From an uncultured Methanomethylovorans sp. (GTDB lineage Archaea; Halobacteriota; Methanosarcinia; Methanosarcinales; Methanosarcinaceae), in contig NZ_OY782870.1 of assembly GCF_963678545.1 (NCBI RefSeq), positions 2,356,001 through 2,420,000 of the forward strand: a stretch of DNA of 64,000 nt, read 5' to 3'. Below, in pieces: positions 1-10,369 of the stretch (its first letter is position 1; each line of letters begins with the position of its first letter). The notes below the pieces were generated by a model that did not search any database, was not told where the DNA came from, and was given only the letters and a program-made list of their open reading frames with translations. Both the position numbers and the translations under genes were made by a program.

Positions 1-365
1 AGATATGGATGAATAAGAAAGTTCCCTATCAGAAGAACTCAGTAACTTGGAATTATGTTTTGTTATTGAAAACTAGAGAACTAGTTCAATACCTTGTTGA
101 GAAAAGGAAGGCTATTGATTTCAGTAAGCCTGAATTTACTATTGATAGACAGGATTCTGATGAGATTAGGCAAAAGATACTGAGTATTTCCTATACTGAA
201 TGGAAGAACCTGGGATTCTCTAAGGGTACGTTGCATTATATGAAACAGAATGCTAAGGGTGATAAGCCATTTACTTTGAATTCACATGTTAGGGAAAGGT
301 TGGAGATGTGGGGAGCACAAGGATTAAACAATAATACAATTTTGTTTTGCTTGCTCTCTATTTAA
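1..365 (+). CDS. casposase (Cas1) C-terminal part, cut by window start
   Basis: The reading frame is open from base 1; the first in-window ATG (9) is internal. About 105 residues match the C-terminal 105 residues of the complete casposase at 28705-29904 almost one for one, including the C-terminal helix-turn-helix region (TEWKNLGFSKGTLHYMKQNA). The two proteins diverge only at the last few residues: this copy runs on about 14 residues to a TAA, while the complete copy stops after RLEVWRG. The catalytic half lies outside the window. It may be the tail of a further casposon or a remnant; its orientation is opposite to the complete cas1. Identity of the family is firm, intactness unknown. Confidence 0.8.
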   Translation, partial: IWMNKKVPYQKNSVTWNYVLLLKTRELVQYLVEKRKAIDFSKPEFTIDRQDSDEIRQKILSISYTEWKNLGFSKGTLHYMKQNAKGDKPFTLNSHVRERLEMWGAQGLNNNTILFCLLSI

Positions 366-624
366 GGTTTCATACTTTTACCTTGAATCTACCACTGATA
401 CTTCAGTGGAAAAGGATTCCATTTCTTGTCAGACTGGGAAAATACGGTTGATAAATCGCACAAGTGGAGACGAGTAGTAGAGCAAAAAATTAAATTGAAA
501 ATGATTTGTATTCGGATGTGACCTGCTTGTTATGAGCAAGTCACCCCATATACGATATTAGATACTATTCTTCTTTGATTTCTTTTTGAGTTTCTGGATC
601 ATTTAATTGTTCATCAGTAACAGA
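366..624. other. intergenic region with two hairpins
   Basis: No gene is visible. There are two stem-loops: CCACTG-(6)-CAGTGG at 392-409, and GTGAC-C-TGCT-(7)-AGCA-A-GTCAC at 518-544. Either could end transcription of the Cas1 fragment or belong to a decayed mobile element. No casposon terminal repeat was found here. Confidence 0.35.
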
Positions 625-1377
625 TCATTTATTTGTGTTCTTCTGTAAAATGAAGAACGTATAACCATATTCATCTGGGTATTCTCTGAAGATCTTTATC
701 TCTTTTCTATTAAAACTAAGTATCGTTTCTGCATCGGTGTTTCCTTTATAGTTATCACTGATGTCATCAACTCTTTTTTCCAGATGGGAGTAAAAATCGT
801 ACCAGATAGAAGCTGGCAGTTTAAAACGGTCAATGATATCATATCCTACTGCCATGATAACTTTTTCAGTGTCAGGTATGCTCTTAATATCGGGATAACA
901 GCCCTGCCAGAATTGAAGCACTTCCAAAGAAGGTTCATCCGTGAACCATGTGCTTTCTGTCAGTGCTATATAACCCCCATCTTTCAGAAACTGTTTCCAG
1001 TAGCTAAGTCCTTTTTCAAAACCAATGACAAAGATAGAACCCTCTGACCAGATAATATCGAATTCTCCTGCTTCAAAAGGCAGGTCATCCATGGAAGCAC
1101 AAACCGTGGTAATCCTGTCATCAAATCCTTCTTTAACTGCATTTTCCATCAGTTTATCCAGAAAAGGCTGGTAAATGTCAGTTGCAGTGATGTGACAGTC
1201 GCTGCATATCTTCGCAAGATGTATTGTCTGTATACCAACACCGCAACCAATGTCAAGGATCTTAGTGCCTGCAGGAAGGGAAGAAAGCAAATTAAAGGCT
1301 TTTTCAGTACACTTGTTATTACCTGGACCCTGTCTGGGCAATCCATCAAATATCTCAAAAATTGGTGATTCTGCCAT
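625..1377 (-). CDS. class I SAM-dependent methyltransferase
   Basis: A 250-residue protein with the Rossmann-type SAM-binding motif I ILDIGCGVG at about residues 40-48, an acidic motif II (ATDIYQP, about 64-70) and a motif IV region FDIIWSEGS (about 105). This is the general pattern of cytosolic small-molecule methyltransferases of the UbiE/Methyltransf_11/25 kind; the substrate cannot be told. The start ATG at 1377 is preceded by TGAGGA on the minus strand at good spacing. It stands alone next to a casposase fragment and a stem-loop element, so it could be accessory. It is unrelated in detail to the second methyltransferase at 62672-63475. Confidence 0.85.
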   Translation of the reverse strand: MAESPIFEIFDGLPRQGPGNNKCTEKAFNLLSSLPAGTKILDIGCGVGIQTIHLAKICSDCHITATDIYQPFLDKLMENAVKEGFDDRITTVCASMDDLPFEAGEFDIIWSEGSIFVIGFEKGLSYWKQFLKDGGYIALTESTWFTDEPSLEVLQFWQGCYPDIKSIPDTEKVIMAVGYDIIDRFKLPASIWYDFYSHLEKRVDDISDNYKGNTDAETILSFNRKEIKIFREYPDEYGYTFFILQKNTNK

Positions 1378-2410
1378 AAAATCCTCACATAGATAATTGC
1401 TTAAATCTTTTGTGGTATCACGATAACGATTGTGTTTCCATCAATGTGTTTCTTAAGATTCTTCAAGCTCTCTAACTTGATTCTGATTTATTCTTCTGAT
1501 TTCATCTCTCACACTTCCTTTATTGTGGGGTTTTGGAAATGATGAATTATCAGCAATTTAGGTTTTGTATTTTATCTATTAAAGATTCTTGAAAGACTTA
1601 AGGGTACAAAAAAATACAGTTACCTATTACCGGCTCTGTAGAATACCTATTAAAATCAATATCTATAGCCAGAAAGAGTTGTTTTCTAACGATACCTAGA
1701 GAAACATTTGAGAAAAATCTCAATTCTGTTTCTTGCTTGAATATCGAGGATTTCTACAGAGCCCTGTCGAAATCCGCGAGGATATGTTGTCTTTAAATAT
1801 AATTATAGCAGATGTGTACAATAGTCTTACATGTATCGTAGATGATGGGGCTTGATCTTAAAACGTACCTACTTCGAGTTTTTGTTCCCGGTGTAGTATG
1901 GCTTTGATGGAGCTTGTAGAGAAAGAGCCGGAGATTGCGAAGATATTGAGGAAGAGTAGGTGAGGAAATGCCCAAATTATTTTTTTGCTTATTCAGACCA
2001 CTTCATAAGATAAAAAACATTTTAGTGCTCAATGTTCTTCATTATTTGTGAAAAGAATCTATTTCGCAAATATCTCTTAGATTAATTTTCAGATGTTCTG
2101 ATTTCAATTTTTGATAAATTATTTTGGATATGAGGATATTTGTTCAACTGAGTCTGATTTCATTAAATGAGTTGTTCAATTTACCGACTCATTGTGAAAA
2201 TATATTGAGAAATAAAATAAATGTAGTATATTTACTCTAATATACTTTCTAAATAACTTTATATTTAAAGAAGTGTGTATTACGCAATCACTTAAAATTA
2301 AACGATTAAGATAGTCCGCCATTACTAGCCTAAAGTTAAACGAGTATGACTCTCTTTGTCAATCGTTATATTGCAATTTCTAATTGCTTGGGTTATGGGT
2401 GGGAGGAAAA
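1378..2410. other. long AT-rich non-coding region
   Basis: About 1 kb without a convincing gene. It contains the stem-loop element at 1632-1782 and then very AT-rich DNA up to the surface-protein start. At 1893-1962 a short frame starting MALMELVEKEP looks like a fragment but was not recognised. Poly-A/T tracts and TATA-like stretches around 2220-2275 (TATTTAC, TATATTTAAAG) probably belong to the surface-protein promoter. Confidence 0.4.
1632..1782. repeat. stem-loop MITE-like element, copy 1
   Basis: The ends read GGCTCTGTAGAA (1632-1643) and, inverted, TTTCTACAGAGCC (1751-1763). The sequence then continues so that GGATTTCTACAG-(4)-CTGTCGAAATCC forms an 11/12 hairpin. A diverged copy lies at 13510-13658. 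The outer 12-13 bases equal the ends of the IS at 29973-30972 (GGCTCTGTAGAAAT), so it may be a non-autonomous relative. No clear target duplication is seen. Confidence 0.55.
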
Positions 2411-5400
2411 ATGAGAAAAAATAAGATATTAATAGCTGTGCTTTTGTATGTGGCCATTTTGGCCTTTGTACCGACGATTAGTGCTGCTGGTTATCCAGTA
2501 CCTGTGCAGTTCTTCTACGTACCAATCCCTGAAGATCAGCATCTACTAGCACTTAAAACAATTGAATCAGGAGGATCTGGTACTGATCCTGGTGAACCCA
2601 TGCAAAGCTACATTTCGATATCAGCAATCGCTGATAACACCATCATCTATTACGATCAATATGAGAATGGCTTTGAATCTGATGTTGGTAATCCAATCAA
2701 CATATACACTTCTGCTAACACAGGCGGCACACAGATTTGGGGTGATGGTAACACATCTAACGGAGTCCCTCCGGGAGTGCCAAGTGATATAATCAAAGCA
2801 GGTACAGTAATAGTCTTAAATAATCCTGTTACTACTACCGACTCATCAACTGTCATCAAATATGGTGGTAGAGATAAGATCGCATCAACTAAGACCATTT
2901 CTGTGGTCCGTGCCGGTTGGTCTACAGGACCTAATACTTTAATGGCTGATGCTAATGAAGTATTTGACACTGATAGCTGGGGTACAGATTTTCGTGTTCC
3001 TGTAGGTGAAGACATTCCTGATACTACTGATTATCAAATGTTCGAGTATACAGGAATGACTATAATGGCTGGTCATGGAGGAGCAACTGTTAACATAGAT
3101 GCAGATAACAGTGGAAGTTATGAGACTACAAAATCCCTGACAGAAGGAGAGAGTTATCTTGTTAACGGTGGGGTAAAGGTAGGTGCTCATATTTCCTCCG
3201 ATAACCCAGTGCAAATAGATCTCATTACTGGTGATAAAGCTTCAAACTATGAAAGTCGTTTTTTCCGTTTATTACCTACTAATTTGTGGTCTAGTAGCTC
3301 CTATACTCCGGTTTCCACACCTGCTACTGTTGGTAGCCTTACTTGCGGTACAACGGTATGGATTTATAATCCATCTAGTAGCGCCCTTACAGTGCAATAT
3401 GAAAGACGAACTGCAAGCGGTTTGACAACCAGTTCACTATCTGTTCCAGCAAATGGTTATCTCAAACAAGTTCTTACTGATGGATATGGAGCGCACTTCT
3501 ATACAACAGGTAATAAATTCTATGCATTATCCACTACTGACTCTACAAGTAGCACCTTTAGTAATAATCAAGCATGGGATTGGGGTTTTACTCTTGTTCC
3601 TGAAAATTCTCTCACATCACAATTACTCATTGGTCTTGGCATTGGCCGGGATCCTACTTCCGGTACTAACCCTAACGAAAACGGAAACCCTGTCTGGGTG
3701 ACTCCTATTGGCAATGGCGATAATGCAGTTACAATTTACGTTGATTATGATGCAGACCCGACTACAGGCTCATTAACAGACCCGAATGGTAATAAGTATG
3801 ACAAGTCATATAGTTTATTAGAATGTGAGCGTGCTAAGGTATACAAACCTTCAGGTGATCAGACAGGGATGCTGCTCTACACATTGGATGGGACAAAACT
3901 AGCGGGTGCTTGGGGACAGGATCCATCAGCTGCTAGTGCTGCAGCTCCAGGTCTTGATTTAGGAACGGGAGTTCCACCTACGCCCCTGTTTGATGCAGGT
4001 AAAACTGCCACTTTATCTGAGGATAGAGATAACGATGGATATGTTAGCCCCGGAGATGTGATTCTATATACTATCGTAATTAACAATATAGCTCGTCTCC
4101 CAGTATCAGATATCCTGTTGCAGGATTCATTGCCAGTTGATGTAAGCTACGTTGCAGATAGTATTACCCTATACAAGTCCTTTACTGGAACAACAACACC
4201 TATTACTGACAGTGGTTCGACAGCGTTTCCTTTGGATGAAGGCGGGATTGTTTTGGATAGTAATACTGCACTTCCTGTCCGTCAATCATATACAGTAACA
4301 TTTAAAGTAACCATCAAAAATTTTGTTAATCTTACTCCAGGTGTGGCCCAGATAGTGAATACAGGATATGCATCTTCTGATGGAGTTAAAACACCTTTTG
4401 AAACTAGAACCCCTCTCTATGGTTCTATTGGTGATTTTGTCTGGGCAGACATTGATGGTGATGGAATACAAGATGTATATGAGCTTGGTGTTACAAATGT
4501 GACAGTAAATCTGCTGGATGGTAGTGGTAACCCAGTTTTCGATGTATACGGAAACACAATGACTACCTTAACAAATGCTACAGGTTTCTATAAGTTCGTA
4601 GGCTTGCTGCCTGGTAACTACAGTGTTCAGTTCATAAAACCCATTGGCTATAATTTCTCTCTTCAGGATCAAGGTACAAATGATACATTAGACAGTGATG
4701 CTGACCCTGCCACAGGTAGAACAAATGCAATAACCCTATCTGCGGGAGAGACTAATAATATGATGGATGCGGGTCTTTTCAACTCTATTCCAAAAATAGA
4801 TCTCGAGAAATATACCAATGGTGAAGATGCAGATAATGCACCTGGACCTTATGTTGGAATAGGTTCTACAGTTACATGGACTTACAATGTTACTAACACA
4901 GGCAATGTGAATCTGACAAGTGTTGTTGTAAGTGACAACATGGGTGTCATTCCAACTTATGTTAGTGGTGATAACGGTAACAGCATCCTTGAAGTTGGAG
5001 AATCATGGATATACAATGCAACAGGAGTAGCAACTGCTGGTCAGTATGCCAATATCGGTAATGTTACTGCGGATTACAAGGGTACTCCAGTAACTGATGA
5101 AGATCCAAGTCATTACTTCGGTTCAAGTACAGCTATTGATATCGAGAAGTATACCAATGGTGAAGATGCAGATAATGCACCTGGACCTTATGTTGGAATA
5201 GGTTCTACAGTTACATGGACTTACAATGTTACTAACACAGGCAATGTAAATCTGACAAGTGTTGTTGTAAGTGACAACATGGGTGTCATTCCAACTTATG
5301 TTAGTGGTGATAACGGTAACAGCATCCTTGAAGTTGGAGAATCATGGATATACAATGCAACAGGAGTAGCAACTGCTGGTCAGTATGCTAACATCGGTAA

Positions 5401-5782
5401 TGTTACTGCAGATTACAAGGGTACTCCGGTAACCGATGAAGATCCAAGCCATTACTTCGGTTCAAGTACAGCTATTGATATCGAGAAGTATACCAATGGT
5501 GAAGATGCAGATAATGCACCTGGACCTTATGTTGGAATAGGTTCTACAGTTACATGGACTTACAATGTTACTAACACAGGCAATGTAAATCTGACAAGTG
5601 TTGTTGTAAGTGACAACATGGGTGTCATTCCAACATTATGTCCAGTGGTGCATAACGGTAACAGCATCCTTGACCAGTTGGTAGACTTCATGGATATACA
5701 ATGCAACAGGAGTAGCAACTGCGAAGTAATGCTAACTTGGATCTTCATCGGTTACAAGGAGTACCCTTGTAATCTGCAGTAA
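2411..5782 (+). CDS. giant surface protein, N-terminal part
   Basis: The start is ATG 2411, with GGGAGG at 2401-2406 as ribosome binding site. Residues 1-25 form a signal peptide (MRKNKILIAVLLYVAILAFV, then a small-residue cleavage region). Residues about 25-650 are a Ser/Thr/Gly-rich secreted region of unknown fold. Residues about 670-795 form an SdrD/Cna-B-like domain (GDFVWADIDGDGIQD). From 4796 come 113-residue Ig-like (DUF11/DUF7507-type) repeats beginning IDxEKYTNGEDADNAPGPY. After 2.4 repeats the sequence becomes garbled at about 5633-5760 and the frame ends at 5782, where the array switches strand. The natural protein is probably continuous with 11325-13400, about 3,660 residues. It is probably an S-layer-associated adhesin or sheath protein outside the cell. 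Confidence 0.8.
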   Translation: MRKNKILIAVLLYVAILAFVPTISAAGYPVPVQFFYVPIPEDQHLLALKTIESGGSGTDPGEPMQSYISISAIADNTIIYYDQYENGFESDVGNPINIYTSANTGGTQIWGDGNTSNGVPPGVPSDIIKAGTVIVLNNPVTTTDSSTVIKYGGRDKIASTKTISVVRAGWSTGPNTLMADANEVFDTDSWGTDFRVPVGEDIPDTTDYQMFEYTGMTIMAGHGGATVNIDADNSGSYETTKSLTEGESYLVNGGVKVGAHISSDNPVQIDLITGDKASNYESRFFRLLPTNLWSSSSYTPVSTPATVGSLTCGTTVWIYNPSSSALTVQYERRTASGLTTSSLSVPANGYLKQVLTDGYGAHFYTTGNKFYALSTTDSTSSTFSNNQAWDWGFTLVPENSLTSQLLIGLGIGRDPTSGTNPNENGNPVWVTPIGNGDNAVTIYVDYDADPTTGSLTDPNGNKYDKSYSLLECERAKVYKPSGDQTGMLLYTLDGTKLAGAWGQDPSAASAAAPGLDLGTGVPPTPLFDAGKTATLSEDRDNDGYVSPGDVILYTIVINNIARLPVSDILLQDSLPVDVSYVADSITLYKSFTGTTTPITDSGSTAFPLDEGGIVLDSNTALPVRQSYTVTFKVTIKNFVNLTPGVAQIVNTGYASSDGVKTPFETRTPLYGSIGDFVWADIDGDGIQDVYELGVTNVTVNLLDGSGNPVFDVYGNTMTTLTNATGFYKFVGLLPGNYSVQFIKPIGYNFSLQDQGTNDTLDSDADPATGRTNAITLSAGETNNMMDAGLFNSIPKIDLEKYTNGEDADNAPGPYVGIGSTVTWTYNVTNTGNVNLTSVVVSDNMGVIPTYVSGDNGNSILEVGESWIYNATGVATAGQYANIGNVTADYKGTPVTDEDPSHYFGSSTAIDIEKYTNGEDADNAPGPYVGIGSTVTWTYNVTNTGNVNLTSVVVSDNMGVIPTYVSGDNGNSILEVGESWIYNATGVATAGQYANIGNVTADYKGTPVTDEDPSHYFGSSTAIDIEKYTNGEDADNAPGPYVGIGSTVTWTYNVTNTGNVNLTSVVVSDNMGVIPTLCPVVHNGNSILDQLVDFMDIQCNRSSNCEVMLTWIFIGYKEYPCNLQ

Positions 5783-8700
5783 CATTACCGATGTTAGCAT
5801 ACTGACCAGCAGTTGCTACTCCTGTTGCATTGTATATCCATGATTCTCCAACTTCAAGGATGCTGTTACCGTTATCACCACTAACATAAGTTGGAATGAC
5901 ACCCATGTTGTCACTTACAACAACACTTGTCAGATTTACATTGCCTGTGTTAGTAACATTGTAAGTCCATGTAACTGTAGAACCTATTCCAACATAAGGT
6001 CCAGGTGCATTATCTGCATCTTCACCATTGGTATACTTCTCGATATCAATAGCTGTACTTGAACCGAAGTAATGGCTTGGATCTTCATCGGTTACCGGAG
6101 TACCCTTGTAATCTGCAGTAACATTACCGATGTTAGCATACTGACCAGCAGTTGCTACTCCTGTTGCATTGTATATCCATGATTCTCCAACTTCAAGGAT
6201 GCTGTTACCGTTATCACCACTAACATAAGTTGGAATGACACCCATGTTGTCACTTACAACAACACTTGTCAGATTCACATTGCCTGTGTTAGTAACATTG
6301 TAAGTCCATGTAACTGTAGAACCTATTCCAACATAAGGTCCAGGTGCATTATCTGCATCTTCACCATTGGTATACTTCTCGATATCAATAGCTGTACTTG
6401 AACCGAAGTAATGGCTTGGATCTTCATCGGTTACCGGAGTACCCTTGTAATCTGCAGTAACATTACCGATGTTAGCATACTGACCAGCAGTTGCTACTCC
6501 TGTTGCATTGTATATCCATGATTCTCCAACTTCAAGGATGCTGTTACCGTTATCACCACTAACATAAGTTGGAATGACACCCATGTTGTCACTTACAACA
6601 ACACTTGTCAGATTCACATTACCTGTGTTAGTAACATTGTAAGTCCATGTAACTGTAGAACCTATTCCAACATAAGGTCCAGGTGCATTATCTGCATCTT
6701 CACCATTGGTATACTTCTCGATATCAATAGCTGTACTTGAACCGAAGTAATGGCTTGGATCTTCATCGGTTACCGGAGTACCCTTGTAATCTGCAGTAAC
6801 ATTACCGATGTTAGCATACTGACCAGCAGTTGCTACTCCTGTTGCATTGTATATCCATGATTCTCCAACTTCAAGGATGCTGTTACCGTTATCACCACTA
6901 ACATAAGTTGGAATGACACCCATGTTGTCACTTACAACAACACTTGTCAGATTCACATTACCTGTGTTAGTAACATTGTAAGTCCATGTAACTGTAGAAC
7001 CTATTCCAACATAAGGTCCAGGTGCATTATCTGCATCTTCACCATTGGTATACTTCTCGATATCAATAGCTGTACTTGAACCGAAGTAATGGCTTGGATC
7101 TTCATCGGTTACCGGAGTACCCTTGTAATCTGCAGTAACATTACCGATGTTAGCATACTGACCAGCAGTTGCTACTCCTGTTGCATTGTATATCCATGAT
7201 TCTCCAACTTCAAGGATGCTGTTACCGTTATCACCACTAACATAAGTTGGAATGACACCCATGTTGTCACTTACAACAACACTTGTCAGATTCACATTAC
7301 CTGTGTTAGTAACATTGTAAGTCCATGTAACTGTAGAACCTATTCCAACATAAGGTCCAGGTGCATTATCTGCATCTTCACCATTGGTATACTTCTCGAT
7401 ATCAATAGCTGTACTTGAACCGAAGTAATGGCTTGGATCTTCATCAGTTACCGGAGTACCCTTGTAATCTGCAGTAACATTACCGATGTTAGCATACTGA
7501 CCAGCAGTTGCTACTCCTGTTGCATTGTATATCCATGATTCTCCAACTTCAAGGATGCTGTTACCGTTATCACCACTAACATAAGTTGGAATGACACCCA
7601 TGTTGTCACTTACAACAACACTTGTCAGATTCACATTACCTGTGTTAGTAACATTGTAAGTCCATGTAACTGTAGAACCTATTCCAACATAAGGTCCAGG
7701 TGCATTATCTGCATCTTCACCATTGGTATACTTCTCGATATCAATAGCTGTACTTGAACCGAAGTAATGGCTTGGATCTTCATCGGTTACCGGAGTACCC
7801 TTGTAATCTGCAGTAACATTACCGATGTTAGCATACTGACCAGCAGTTGCTACTCCTGTTGCATTGTATATCCATGATTCTCCAACTTCAAGGATGCTGT
7901 TACCGTTATCACCACTAACATAAGTTGGAATGACACCCATGTTGTCACTTACAACAACACTTGTCAGATTCACATTACCTGTGTTAGTAACATTGTAAGT
8001 CCATGTAACTGTAGAACCTATTCCAACATAAGGTCCAGGTGCATTATCTGCATCTTCACCATTGGTATACTTCTCGATATCAATAGCTGTACTTGAACCG
8101 AAGTAATGGCTTGGATCTTCATCGGTTACCGGAGTACCCTTGTAATCTGCAGTAACATTACCGATGTTAGCATACTGACCAGCAGTTGCTACTCCTGTTG
8201 CATTGTATATCCATGATTCTCCAACTTCAAGGATGCTGTTACCGTTATCACCACTAACATAAGTTGGAATGACACCCATGTTGTCACTTACAACAACACT
8301 TGTCAGATTCACATTACCTGTGTTAGTAACATTGTAAGTCCATGTAACTGTAGAACCTATTCCAACATAAGGTCCAGGTGCATTATCTGCATCTTCACCA
8401 TTGGTATACTTCTCGATATCAATAGCTGTACTTGAACCGAAGTAATGGCTTGGATCTTCATCGGTTACCGGAGTACCCTTGTAATCTGCAGTAACATTAC
8501 CGATGTTAGCATACTGACCAGCAGTTGCTACTCCTGTTGCATTGTATATCCATGATTCTCCAACTTCAAGGATGCTGTTACCGTTATCACCACTAACATA
8601 AGTTGGAATGACACCCATGTTGTCACTTACAACAACACTTGTCAGATTCACATTACCTGTGTTAGTAACATTGTAAGTCCATGTAACTGTAGAACCTATT

Positions 8701-9911
8701 CCAACATAAGGTCCAGGTGCATTATCTGCATCTTCACCATTGGTATACTTCTCGATATCAATAGCTGTACTTGAACCGAAGTAATGGCTTGGATCTTCAT
8801 CGGTTACCGGAGTACCCTTGTAATCTGCAGTAACATTACCGATGTTGGCATACTGACCAGCAGTTGCTACTCCTGTTGCATTGTATATCCATGATTCTCC
8901 AACTTCAAGGATGCTGTTACCGTTATCACCACTAACATAAGTTGGAATGACACCCATGTTGTCACTTACAACAACACTTGTCAGATTTACATTGCCTGTG
9001 TTAGTAACATTGTAAGTCCATGTAACTGTAGAACCTATTCCAACATAAGGTCCAGGTGCATTATCTGCATCTTCACCATTGGTATACTTCTCGATATCAA
9101 TAGCTGTACTTGAACCGAAGTAATGGCTTGGATCTTCATCGGTTACCGGAGTACCCTTGTAATCTGCAGTAACATTACCGATGTTAGCATACTGACCAGC
9201 AGTTGCTACTCCTGTTGCATTGTATATCCATGATTCTCCAACTTCAAGGATGCTGTTACCGTTATCACCACTAACATAAGTTGGAATGACACCCATGTTG
9301 TCACTTACAACAACACTTGTCAGATTTACATTACCTGTGTTAGTAACATTGTAAGTCCATGTAACTGTAGAACCTATTCCAACATAAGGTCCAGGTGCAT
9401 TATCTGCATCTTCACCATTGGTATACTTCTCGATATCAATAGCTGTACTTGAACCGAAGTAATGGCTTGGATCTTCATCAGTTACCGGAGTACCCTTGTA
9501 ATCTGCAGTAACATTACCGATGTTAGCATACTGACCAGCAGTTGCTACTCCTGTTGCATTGTATATCCATGATTCTCCAACTTCAAGGATGCTGTTACCG
9601 TTATCACCACTAACATAAGTTGGAATGACACCCATGTTGTCACTTACAACAACACTTGTCAGATTCACATTACCTGTGTTAGTAACATTGTAAGTCCATG
9701 TAACTGTAGAACCTATTCCAACATAAGGTCCAGGTGCATTATCTGCATCTTCACCATTGGTATACTTCTCGATATCAATAGCTGTACTTGAACCGAAGTA
9801 ATGGCTTGGATCTTCATCGGTTACCGGAGTACCCTTGTAATCTGCAGTAACATTACCGATGTTTAGGCATACTGACCAGCAGTTGCTACTCCTGTTGCAT
9901 TGTATATCCAT
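5745..9911 (-). CDS. inverted block of Ig-like repeats (main frame)
   Basis: An uninterrupted minus-strand frame of 1388 codons made almost wholly of the same 113-residue repeat as the flanking plus-strand gene. It has no signal peptide, no start region of its own and no ribosome binding site; its nominal N-terminus (MDIQCNRSSNC) is out-of-frame repeat sequence. It is best read as the middle of the surface-protein gene, present here in reverse orientation, not as a separate gene. At about 9862 two extra bases (GTTTAGG instead of GTTAG) break the frame to the next segment. Confidence 0.6.
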   Translation of the reverse strand: MDIQCNRSSNCWSVCLNIGNVTADYKGTPVTDEDPSHYFGSSTAIDIEKYTNGEDADNAPGPYVGIGSTVTWTYNVTNTGNVNLTSVVVSDNMGVIPTYVSGDNGNSILEVGESWIYNATGVATAGQYANIGNVTADYKGTPVTDEDPSHYFGSSTAIDIEKYTNGEDADNAPGPYVGIGSTVTWTYNVTNTGNVNLTSVVVSDNMGVIPTYVSGDNGNSILEVGESWIYNATGVATAGQYANIGNVTADYKGTPVTDEDPSHYFGSSTAIDIEKYTNGEDADNAPGPYVGIGSTVTWTYNVTNTGNVNLTSVVVSDNMGVIPTYVSGDNGNSILEVGESWIYNATGVATAGQYANIGNVTADYKGTPVTDEDPSHYFGSSTAIDIEKYTNGEDADNAPGPYVGIGSTVTWTYNVTNTGNVNLTSVVVSDNMGVIPTYVSGDNGNSILEVGESWIYNATGVATAGQYANIGNVTADYKGTPVTDEDPSHYFGSSTAIDIEKYTNGEDADNAPGPYVGIGSTVTWTYNVTNTGNVNLTSVVVSDNMGVIPTYVSGDNGNSILEVGESWIYNATGVATAGQYANIGNVTADYKGTPVTDEDPSHYFGSSTAIDIEKYTNGEDADNAPGPYVGIGSTVTWTYNVTNTGNVNLTSVVVSDNMGVIPTYVSGDNGNSILEVGESWIYNATGVATAGQYANIGNVTADYKGTPVTDEDPSHYFGSSTAIDIEKYTNGEDADNAPGPYVGIGSTVTWTYNVTNTGNVNLTSVVVSDNMGVIPTYVSGDNGNSILEVGESWIYNATGVATAGQYANIGNVTADYKGTPVTDEDPSHYFGSSTAIDIEKYTNGEDADNAPGPYVGIGSTVTWTYNVTNTGNVNLTSVVVSDNMGVIPTYVSGDNGNSILEVGESWIYNATGVATAGQYANIGNVTADYKGTPVTDEDPSHYFGSSTAIDIEKYTNGEDADNAPGPYVGIGSTVTWTYNVTNTGNVNLTSVVVSDNMGVIPTYVSGDNGNSILEVGESWIYNATGVATAGQYANIGNVTADYKGTPVTDEDPSHYFGSSTAIDIEKYTNGEDADNAPGPYVGIGSTVTWTYNVTNTGNVNLTSVVVSDNMGVIPTYVSGDNGNSILEVGESWIYNATGVATAGQYANIGNVTADYKGTPVTDEDPSHYFGSSTAIDIEKYTNGEDADNAPGPYVGIGSTVTWTYNVTNTGNVNLTSVVVSDNMGVIPTYVSGDNGNSILEVGESWIYNATGVATAGQYANIGNVTADYKGTPVTDEDPSHYFGSSTAIDIEKYTNGEDADNAPGPYVGIGSTVTWTYNVTNTGNVNLTSVVVSDNMGVIPTYVSGDNGNSILEVGESWIYNATGVATAGQYANIGNVTADYKGTPCNR

Positions 9912-10369
9912 GATTCTCCAACTTCAAGGATGCTGTTACCGTTATCACCACTAACATAAGTTGGAATGACACCCATGTTGTCACTTACAACAACACTTGT
10001 CAGATTTACATTGCCTGTGTTAGTAACATTGTAAGTCCATGTAACTGTAGAACCTATTCCAACATAAGGTCCAGGTGCATTATCTGCATCTTCACCATTG
10101 GTATACTTCTCGATATCAATAGCTGTACTTGAACCGAAGTAATGGCTTGGATCTTCATCGGTTACCGGAGTACCCTTGTAATCTGCAGTAACATTACCGA
10201 TGTTAGCATACTGACCAGCAGTTGCTACTCCTGTTGCATTGTATATCCATGATTCTCCAACTTCAAGGATGCTGTTACCGTTATCACCACTAACATAAGT
10301 TGGAATGACACCCATGTTGTCACTTACAACAACACTTGTCAGATTCAACATTACCTGTGTTAGTAACAT
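9863..10369 (-). CDS. inverted block, second frame segment
   Basis: A 168-codon continuation of the same repeat on the minus strand. It is separated from its neighbours by small indels in otherwise perfect repeat units: two extra bases at about 9862 and one extra A at about 10347 (ATTCAACATT for ATTCACATT). Indels of this kind inside near-identical units look like consensus errors. Not an independent gene. Confidence 0.5.
   Translation of the reverse strand: MLLTQVMLNLTSVVVSDNMGVIPTYVSGDNGNSILEVGESWIYNATGVATAGQYANIGNVTADYKGTPVTDEDPSHYFGSSTAIDIEKYTNGEDADNAPGPYVGIGSTVTWTYNVTNTGNVNLTSVVVSDNMGVIPTYVSGDNGNSILEVGESWIYNATGVATAGQYA

Noticed and set aside
784-1047. 87-codon plus-strand frame within 625-1377
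   Set aside because: It is antisense to the methyltransferase, which has proper SAM motifs and codon use.
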